Part shown: piece by piece, positions 4,295 to 8,812 of the stretch
Position numbering within the stretch: position 1 is the first letter of the stretch
Layout of the letters: the number at the start of each line of letters is the position of its first letter
Made by a program: the position numbers and the translations under genes
Notes under the pieces: generated by a model
The model's database searches: none
What the model was told of the DNA's origin: nothing
What the model saw: the letters and a program-made list of their open reading frames with translations, nothing else
Source of the DNA: Candidatus Aenigmatarchaeota archaeon
GTDB taxonomy: Archaea; Aenigmatarchaeota; Aenigmatarchaeia; QMZP01
NCBI GenBank assembly: GCA_003663225.1
Contig: QMZP01000024.1
Coordinates: forward strand, 1 to 8,812
Length of the DNA: 8,812 nucleotides
Reading direction: 5' to 3'

Positions 4295-5538
4295 ACAGTG
4301 AATGAGTCGCCATTCTGGGGCGCTGTAGCGTCGAACCCCATCCCTTCCAGCTCCTTGGCGAATTCTTCCGTGTGCTCGCCGTGCACGAGGAAGACCTTCC
4401 CGGGGTTCGTTTTCTCTATGAAATCCAACAGGTTGCTCTTCCCGCAGTGCGCGCTCAGGTCCATGAACTCGACCGCCATCCTGGGCTTCACGTCCATGTC
4501 CTCATAGATGTACCTGCCTGTCTCCAGCAGCGTCCTGCCGACAGTTCCATCCACCTGGAAGCCGTTCATTATCATGGTGTTCTCGGGCTTGTTTATCAGC
4601 CGCTTGATGTAGAAATGAACAGGCCCACCGTTCAGCATGCCCGCTGTTGTGATTATTATGCTGGGCTTCCTCAGGGCGTCCTTCCTCTGCTTGTTGTTCC
4701 TTATCTTCTTAGCCCTGCCAAACGCTTCCTGGAGCTTGCCGTGGTCCTTGACGGATTCCGGATGCATTAGCGCTGCCTTGGTTGCCCTTATGCCCATGCC
4801 GTCAATGTACACAGGGTATCCCATCTCGGACGCTATGAGCAGCATCTCCTGCGTCCTGCCCACCGCAAAGCAGGGCAGCAGCGCGAATCCGCCCCCTTCG
4901 ATGGTCTTGCTTATCATGTCCCTTATGCCGTCAACAATGCTCTGCCTCGGCGGGTGGTCCTTGTAGGAATACGTGCTCTCGGTTATCAGCACGTCTATGT
5001 CCCTGTAGTCCCTGTACGCCCCGTTCATTAGCATCGTCTCCTCGAACTTTATGTCGCCTGTGAAAAGTATGCGCTTGTCATCGGTTTCCGTGAGTATGGA
5101 AGCGCTGCCCGGAACGTGGCCTGCATCATTGAACGTCACGGTAGCCGTCTTGAAGCTTTTGGGCTTGCCGAACCGCGTGTTCATGCCCAGGTTGTCCATC
5201 ATAGCTATGTTGTTGGGTCCATAAGACGGCTGCATGCCCTTTATCTTCTGCACCTTGAGAGAGTCCTTGAGCAGCATGTTGGATATGTCGAACGTCGCAG
5301 GCGTTGCATACACCCTGCCCTTCCAGCCCTCCCTGTAGAGGGACGGTATGTGGCCGGAATGGTCGAGATGCGGGTGGCTCAGGAGCAGGGCATCTATCGG
5401 CATCTTGGGGTGTATGGGCACGTCCATACGCTCGACATTGACCCCGTATTCCATCAGGAACCTCTGGGAGCTGTTGTCCAGCAGTATGCCCATGCGGCCT
5501 ACTTCCCTTCCGCCGCCTAGAAAGCTGATATCAACCAT
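4291..5538 (-). CDS. Beta-CASP metallo-beta-lactamase ribonuclease (aCPSF2-like)
   Basis: The 415-residue protein carries the full two-metal site: H55-x-H57-x-D59-H60 (motif 2), H141 in D-A-G-H-V-P-G-S (motif 3), and D162 in F-T-G-D (motif 4). It also has the beta-CASP motifs A (E187 in T-E-S-T-Y), B (H364 in S-A-H-C-G-K-S) and C (H386 in L-V-H-G-E). There are no N-terminal KH domains, so it is not aCPSF1; size and layout fit aCPSF2. An aRNase J assignment is possible but less likely. Members cut or trim RNA in the cytoplasm, in RNA 3'-end formation or decay; which activity dominates here is inferred. Start ATG 5538 is preceded by GTGAT (complement of 5542-5546), three bases away, which matches the 3' half of the Shine-Dalgarno consensus. 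It is divergent from rbcL. Confidence 0.9.
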   Translation of the reverse strand: MVDISFLGGGREVGRMGILLDNSSQRFLMEYGVNVERMDVPIHPKMPIDALLLSHPHLDHSGHIPSLYREGWKGRVYATPATFDISNMLLKDSLKVQKIKGMQPSYGPNNIAMMDNLGMNTRFGKPKSFKTATVTFNDAGHVPGSASILTETDDKRILFTGDIKFEETMLMNGAYRDYRDIDVLITESTYSYKDHPPRQSIVDGIRDMISKTIEGGGFALLPCFAVGRTQEMLLIASEMGYPVYIDGMGIRATKAALMHPESVKDHGKLQEAFGRAKKIRNNKQRKDALRKPSIIITTAGMLNGGPVHFYIKRLINKPENTMIMNGFQVDGTVGRTLLETGRYIYEDMDVKPRMAVEFMDLSAHCGKSNLLDFIEKTNPGKVFLVHGEHTEEFAKELEGMGFDATAPQNGDSFTV

Positions 5539-5541
5539 CGT

Positions 5542-5546
5542 ATCAC
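5542..5546 (-). promoter_or_regulatory. Ribosome-binding site GTGAT for the ribonuclease gene
   Basis: GTGAT, read on the minus strand, ends three bases before ATG 5538. It matches the end of the consensus AGGAGGTGATC, so the 3-base gap corresponds to normal spacing when aligned to the whole site. The same motif precedes the genes at 6889 and 7229. Confidence 0.45.
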
Positions 5547-5549
5547 ATT

Positions 5550-5563
5550 CTATTAATTAATAG
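5550..5563. repeat. Perfect 14-bp palindrome in divergent promoter
   Basis: CTATTAATTAATAG is its own reverse complement. It lies 9 bp from the shared TATA element, on the ribonuclease side, where the minus-strand start site would be expected. A dimeric regulator operator is one possible reading. Confidence 0.55.
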
Positions 5564-5572
5564 GCCGGGCCT

Positions 5573-5582
5573 CTTATATAGG
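5573..5582. promoter_or_regulatory. Shared TATA element of rbcL and the ribonuclease
   Basis: CTTATATAGG: on + the TTATATA (5574-5580) lies about 24 bases before ATG 5601, which predicts a leaderless rbcL mRNA. On - the complement TATATAAG lies about 35 bases before ATG 5538, which predicts a short leader containing the GTGAT ribosome-binding site. A GC-rich stretch (5563-5571) next to it could act as a BRE for the minus direction. Confidence 0.5.
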
Positions 5583-5600
5583 GAAAGACATATCTATATT

Positions 5601-6857
5601 ATGGGCTACATAGACCTGAAGTACAGGCCCGGGAAGGATGACCTTGTATGTGAATTCAGGGTAGAGCCCGCTGCAGGCGTAACGATGAAGCAGGCTGCAG
5701 AGGCTGTAGCCGGGGAGTCGTCTGTCGGGACATGGACGGACATCACCACTTCTAAGCCATATATCAAGAAGCTCGGGGCAAAGGTCTTCGAGATGAGGGG
5801 CAGCTACATAAAGGTGGCCTATCCCGAGGAGCTGTTCGAGCTCGACAACATACCCCAGATACTTAGCTCTGTGGCCGGCAACATATTCGGCATGAAGATG
5901 CTCAGGAACCTCAGGCTCGAGGACATCAACTTTCCTGACAAGGTCATAAGGTCCTTCAAGGGGCCCAGGTTCGGCATACAGGGCATAAGGAAGCTCCTCA
6001 AGGTCAAAGACAGGCCTCTTGTGGGGACCATAGTCAAGCCCAAGATAGGCCTGAGGACTGCTGACCACGCAAGGGTCGCGCAGGATGCATGGGAAGGTGG
6101 CTGCGACATAGTCAAGGATGATGAGAACCTCAGCGGGCAGAGTTTCAACCCGTTCGAGAAGAGGGTGAAGGTCACGCTGAAGGCAAGGGATGCGGCAGAA
6201 AAGGTGACCGGAGAGAGGAAGATGTATATGCCCAACGTCACTGCCGAGACCAACGAGATGCTGAGGAGGGCAAGGCTAGTCAAGGACAGCGGCGGCGAAT
6301 ACGTGATGGTTGACATAATGACCACTGGGTGGTCAGCCCTGCATACGCTGAGGGACCTGGACCTCGATGTTGTGCTGCACGGGCATAGGGCCATGCACGC
6401 GGCCCTCACGAGGAGCCCCAAGCACGGCATATCCATGCTCACCATAGCGAAGCTTTCAAGGCTTATAGGCGTCGACCAGCTTCACATAGGCACCATCATA
6501 GGGAAGATGGAAGGCAGCAAGGATGATGTGCAGGAGATAGAGCAGCAGATAGAGAAGAGGATAATAAGGCCGCACAGCGACACGCATGCACTGGGAGAGG
6601 AATGGATGAGCATAAAGCCCGTGTTCGCCGTCTGCTCTGGCGGGTTGCATCCTGGTCACGTACCCAAGCTGATGGGGATGATGGGAAGGGACATCATAAT
6701 CCAGATGGGTGGCGGTATACACGGGAACCCGCTCGGCACGAAGGCCGGCGCGGCTGCTGCAAGGCAGGCCGTTCAGGCGTCCATGGACGGGCAGCAGCTG
6801 GAGAAATACGCCCTGAAGCACAAGGAGCTCGCTGCTGCCATGAAGAAATGGGCATAA
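5601..6857 (+). CDS. rbcL: Ribulose-1,5-bisphosphate carboxylase, form III
   Basis: The 418-residue large subunit is the length of archaeal form III enzymes. Every catalytic residue I could place is present (spinach numbering in brackets): E39 (E60), T44-W45 (T65, W66), N94 (N123), K146 and K148 (K175, K177), the carbamylated K172 with D174 and E175 (K201, D203, E204), H262-R263 (H294, R295), H295 (H327), loop 6 K302 in G-K-M-E-G (K334), S346 (S379), and G-G-G at 370-372 (G403, G404). This rules out a form IV RuBisCO-like protein. Form III enzymes fix CO2 onto ribulose bisphosphate derived from AMP or nucleosides, giving 3-phosphoglycerate. The partners AMP phosphorylase and ribose-1,5-bisphosphate isomerase are not in this window. 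The ATG at 5601 has no ribosome-binding site and is about 24 bases from a TATA box, so it is leaderless. The III-a versus III-b subtype is not settled. Confidence 0.95.
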   Translation: MGYIDLKYRPGKDDLVCEFRVEPAAGVTMKQAAEAVAGESSVGTWTDITTSKPYIKKLGAKVFEMRGSYIKVAYPEELFELDNIPQILSSVAGNIFGMKMLRNLRLEDINFPDKVIRSFKGPRFGIQGIRKLLKVKDRPLVGTIVKPKIGLRTADHARVAQDAWEGGCDIVKDDENLSGQSFNPFEKRVKVTLKARDAAEKVTGERKMYMPNVTAETNEMLRRARLVKDSGGEYVMVDIMTTGWSALHTLRDLDLDVVLHGHRAMHAALTRSPKHGISMLTIAKLSRLIGVDQLHIGTIIGKMEGSKDDVQEIEQQIEKRIIRPHSDTHALGEEWMSIKPVFAVCSGGLHPGHVPKLMGMMGRDIIIQMGGGIHGNPLGTKAGAAAARQAVQASMDGQQLEKYALKHKELAAAMKKWA

Positions 6858-6888
6858 ATACCGCATTGGATAATTATTAAGTGATGCT

Positions 6889-7185
6889 ATGGACATTTTG
6901 AGGCGTGTGCTGGGTTGGAACTGGAAGGTGCGAAGGCTCAGGAAGAGATGGGACCGTCTGAGGGAGAAGGCGCTGAAGAAGAAGAACCCTGTACGTTCTG
7001 AGGCCCTCAAGATGCTTGACACAGTGTCGCCAAACCTGACAACATTGGAAGAGCAGCATCTCGGGAGGGTGGACAGGGCCCGCATATCCAAGGACATAGA
7101 GATAAGCCTCGAGGGGATAAAAGAGCTACTCAAAGCCAAGGCTTCTGACCTCAGGGCAGAGAAGGAATTCAGGGAGAGGCAGTAA
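6889..7185 (+). CDS. Small basic helical protein, unknown function
   Basis: This 98-residue protein is not recognised. The N-terminal third (1-33) is strongly basic with W10, W12 and W21 and R/K repeats (R-R-L-R-K-R-W, K-K-K), which could bind nucleic acid. A more acidic segment with heptad-like hydrophobic spacing follows (about 37-98), suggesting two or three amphipathic helices. There is no signal peptide, Cys motif or membrane segment. GTGAT at 6881-6885 is three bases before ATG 6889 and supports this start. It follows rbcL by 31 bases in the same direction, so the two are probably cotranscribed. The codon bias (AGG, ATA, AAG) matches its neighbours, which supports a real gene. A lineage-specific conserved protein seems likely but is a guess. 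Confidence 0.7.
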   Translation: MDILRRVLGWNWKVRRLRKRWDRLREKALKKKNPVRSEALKMLDTVSPNLTTLEEQHLGRVDRARISKDIEISLEGIKELLKAKASDLRAEKEFRERQ

Positions 7186-7193
7186 CAGGCGCC

Positions 7194-7200
7194 TTTTATA
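7194..7200 (+). promoter_or_regulatory. TATA box for the ATP-grasp gene
   Basis: TTTTATA lies about 30 bases before ATG 7229, in the 43-bp gap after the small basic gene. Initiation would fall near 7222-7225, giving a nearly leaderless mRNA. GTGAT at 7220-7224 lies four bases before the ATG and would serve transcripts read through from rbcL. Confidence 0.45.
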
Positions 7201-7228
7201 GAAGCGTTCAAAGAATTATGTGATATTC

Positions 7229-8107
7229 ATGAAATTAGCGATACTCGGGCCCGGTGAGAAGGCCATGGGGTACACGACCAAGAGGCTGCACGAGGAAGCG
7301 AACAAGATATTCAAGAAAGTTGATATGATGTCCCTGGTGGACGTCAAGCTGAAGGTCAATGACGGGGTTGACGCAGTCTATGGCAAGAAGAGCCTCAAGG
7401 ACTGGGACTATGCCCTGCTGAAGATAGACTCGAAGAGGGCCAGCGTGGGATACCCCGTGGTGCGTTTCCTGGACGCAATGGGGGTACCGAAACAGTACAA
7501 GTCAGAGACCGTGCTGCTGGCGCACAACAAGTTCCTGACGCTGGAGAAGCTGGCCAGTCATGGGCTGCCTGTGCCTGAGACATACATGACGGGTTCCAAG
7601 GAATCCGCCAAGGAGATAGTGAAGAAGCAGAAGCTCCCTATGATAATGAAGCTGTTGTCAGGGTTCGGCGGACAGGGCGTGATAATACTGGAGAGCAAGG
7701 AAGCTGCCAACACGGTCGTGGACACCATGAAGACCCTGAAACAGGAGATACTCATAGAGGAGTTCATCCCCAACCCCGGCGAGGACATAAGGGGCATAGT
7801 GGCCGGAGAGGAGGTCATAGCGTCCTACAAGAGGATAGCCGCCAAGGGCGAGAAGAAGGCCAACATATATGCGGGCGGCAGGGCAGAGGTCTTCAAGCTC
7901 AGCGAGGATATGAAGGAGATAGTGCTGAAGGCCATGAAGGTGATGAACATAAAGATAGGCGCAGTTGACCTCATACAGAACAACGACGGCCAGGCCTTCA
8001 TAACAGAGGTCAACATAAACCCCGGCATAGGCGGCATAGAGAAGGTCACCAACCTCAACGTGGCACAGAGGATAGTCGAGTATATCAAGACGCAGATGAA
8101 GAAATGA
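7229..8107 (+). CDS. RimK-type ATP-grasp ligase
   Basis: The 292-residue protein has the ATP-grasp order: an N-terminal preATP-grasp domain (1 to about 95), a central domain with K141 and the glycine-rich loop S-G-F-G-G-Q-G (144-150), the hinge E-E-F-I-P (177-181), the RimK-like D-I-R segment (186-188), and the metal site D247 and E260-x-N262 in T-E-V-N-I-N-P-G. The family joins a carboxylate to an amine with ATP. Relatives include RimK, LysX/ArgX, MptN and CofF. Which substrate applies cannot be decided, so no symbol is given. The start at ATG 7229 is preferred over GTG 7220 because GTGAT (7220-7224) sits four bases upstream, a TATA box fits, and the protein then begins M-K-L-A-I-L-G as family members do. 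Its stop abuts the convergent DAHP synthase stop. Confidence 0.85.
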   Translation: MKLAILGPGEKAMGYTTKRLHEEANKIFKKVDMMSLVDVKLKVNDGVDAVYGKKSLKDWDYALLKIDSKRASVGYPVVRFLDAMGVPKQYKSETVLLAHNKFLTLEKLASHGLPVPETYMTGSKESAKEIVKKQKLPMIMKLLSGFGGQGVIILESKEAANTVVDTMKTLKQEILIEEFIPNPGEDIRGIVAGEEVIASYKRIAAKGEKKANIYAGGRAEVFKLSEDMKEIVLKAMKVMNIKIGAVDLIQNNDGQAFITEVNINPGIGGIEKVTNLNVAQRIVEYIKTQMKK

Positions 8108-8812
8108 TTACGCCAGCTTCTTTCCCAGATTCTTGCAGAACCCTTTCAGGCCCCTGACATAGGCATCGAATTCCCTGAGGTCCATCTGCTGCTTCTGGTC
8201 TGACAGCGCCTTCTCCGGCTTGGGGTGGACTTCCACCATCAGGCCGTTCGCGCCCGCCGCAACCGCTGCCTTGCTGAGGTCGAGCAGGATGTCCTTCCTG
8301 CCTGCAGCATGCGTGGGGTCAACTATTATGGGCAGCAATGTCTTGCCCCTTATTATGGGGATTGCTGATATGTCAAGCGTGTTTCGCGTCTCTGTCTCGA
8401 ACGTCCTTATGCCGCGCTCGCACAGCATCACCTTCTCGGCGCCCCCGCTGAGCAGGTACTCGGCTGCCATCATGAATTCCTTTATGGTCGCAGACATGCC
8501 TCTCTTCAGGAGGACAGGCTTGCCGGACTTGGCCGCCGACTTGAGCAGGGAGAAGTTCTGCATGTTCCTCGCGCCTATCTGCAGCACGTCTATTCGCCCC
8601 ATTTCACCGATGTCCTCGGTGCTCATCACCTCTGAGACCGACAGCAGGCCATGCCTCTCGCACGCGCCGGCCATGATTGATATGCCCCTCTCGCCCAGGC
8701 CTTGGAAGGAGTACGGGCTCGTCCTTGGCTTGTAGGCGCCGCCACGCATGAGCCTGAGGCCATGCTTCTCCAGCGCCTTTGCCACCGCCTCCATCTGTTC
8801 CTTACTCTCGAC
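8108..8812 (-). CDS. 3-deoxy-7-phosphoheptulonate (DAHP) synthase, class I-beta, 5' end outside window
   Basis: The frame is open to the window edge. The six codons 8795-8812 read V-E-S-K-E-Q, the family's C-S-V-E-S-x-E-Q motif, so the ATG at 8794 is internal and the true start lies beyond 8812. About 234 residues are visible. Motifs in order: G-G-A-Y-K-P-R-T-S-P-Y-S-F-Q-G (PEP and metal site), Q-I-G-A-R-N-M-Q-N, L-L-K-R-G-M (Lys binding PEP), C-E-R-G-I-R-T, D-P-T-H-A-A-G-R (metal His), and E-V-H-P-x-P-E-K-A-L-S-D, where the last Asp/Glu residues bind metal. The enzyme condenses phosphoenolpyruvate and erythrose-4-phosphate in the first shikimate step. A close alternative, KDO-8-phosphate synthase, is disfavoured by the K-P-R-T and S-D-Q-K-Q-Q motifs. 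No regulatory chorismate-mutase or ACT domain lies at the C-terminus; the N-terminus is not seen. Confidence 0.92.
   Translation of the reverse strand, partial: VESKEQMEAVAKALEKHGLRLMRGGAYKPRTSPYSFQGLGERGISIMAGACERHGLLSVSEVMSTEDIGEMGRIDVLQIGARNMQNFSLLKSAAKSGKPVLLKRGMSATIKEFMMAAEYLLSGGAEKVMLCERGIRTFETETRNTLDISAIPIIRGKTLLPIIVDPTHAAGRKDILLDLSKAAVAAGANGLMVEVHPKPEKALSDQKQQMDLREFDAYVRGLKGFCKNLGKKLA

Noticed and set aside
5819..6445. 208-codon minus-strand frame inside rbcL
   Set aside because: It is the shadow of the RuBisCO coding sequence, has no recognisable motif and no start signals.
6456..7211. 251-codon minus-strand frame over the rbcL end and the small basic gene
   Set aside because: It spans two genes of opposite strand, has no family resemblance and no promoter; high GC makes long antisense frames common here.
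8108..8794. DAHP synthase as a complete 228-residue gene starting at ATG 8794
   Set aside because: The frame continues to the window edge with the conserved V-E-S-x-E-Q motif, so the gene is cut by the window, not short.

Overview
This window is archaeal. The evidence is a form III (archaeal) RuBisCO, an aCPSF2-type beta-CASP ribonuclease, an RtcA-type RNA 3'-phosphate cyclase, a DUF504/MJ1316 protein, tRNA genes broken up by bulge-helix-bulge (BHB) introns, and TATA boxes about 25 bases ahead of start codons that often lack a leader. Genes are tightly packed and Ile and Arg codons lean strongly to ATA and AGG. The mix of compact genes, form III RuBisCO and tRNA introns at non-canonical positions fits a DPANN archaeon, Micrarchaeota-like as a first guess. 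A Thermofilum/Thermoproteales-type lineage, also known for multi-intron tRNAs, cannot be excluded from sequence reading alone.

Layout. 1-1925 (all +): a MazG-like NTP pyrophosphohydrolase, tRNA-Gly(CCC) with one intron, tRNA-Val(TAC) with two introns, an HD-domain nucleotidase, tRNA-Ala(GGC) with three introns, and a DUF504/MJ1316 protein with a long Lys/Arg tail. The tRNAs sit almost flush against the flanking genes (1 base after the MazG stop, 1 base before the HD start). 1926-2945 (-): RtcA, convergent with the MJ1316 gene and abutting its stop codon. 2996-4294 (+): a class I/II PLP aminotransferase, divergent from rtcA across a 50-bp promoter region. 4291-5538 (-): the beta-CASP ribonuclease, overlapping the aminotransferase tail to tail by 4 bases. 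5601-6857 (+): RuBisCO, divergent from the ribonuclease across 62 bp that contain a shared TATA element and a perfect 14-bp palindrome. Then a 98-residue basic protein of unknown role (6889-7185, +) and a RimK-type ATP-grasp ligase (7229-8107, +). At the right edge is a class I-beta DAHP synthase (8108 to beyond 8812, -), again abutting its convergent neighbour.

How the parts fit. Two nucleotide-cleaning enzymes (MazG, HD) flank the tRNAs. Several products act on RNA or RNA ends: the intron-rich pre-tRNAs need a splicing endonuclease that leaves 2',3'-cyclic phosphates; the MJ1316 domain is predicted to recognise such ends; RtcA makes them; the beta-CASP enzyme cuts and trims RNA. Form III RuBisCO normally works in the AMP/nucleoside salvage route, but its partner enzymes are not in this window. 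The DAHP synthase starts the shikimate pathway. No CRISPR array, insertion sequence or integrase was seen. No gene-free stretch exceeds 300 bases except 353-704, which is filled by two tRNA genes.
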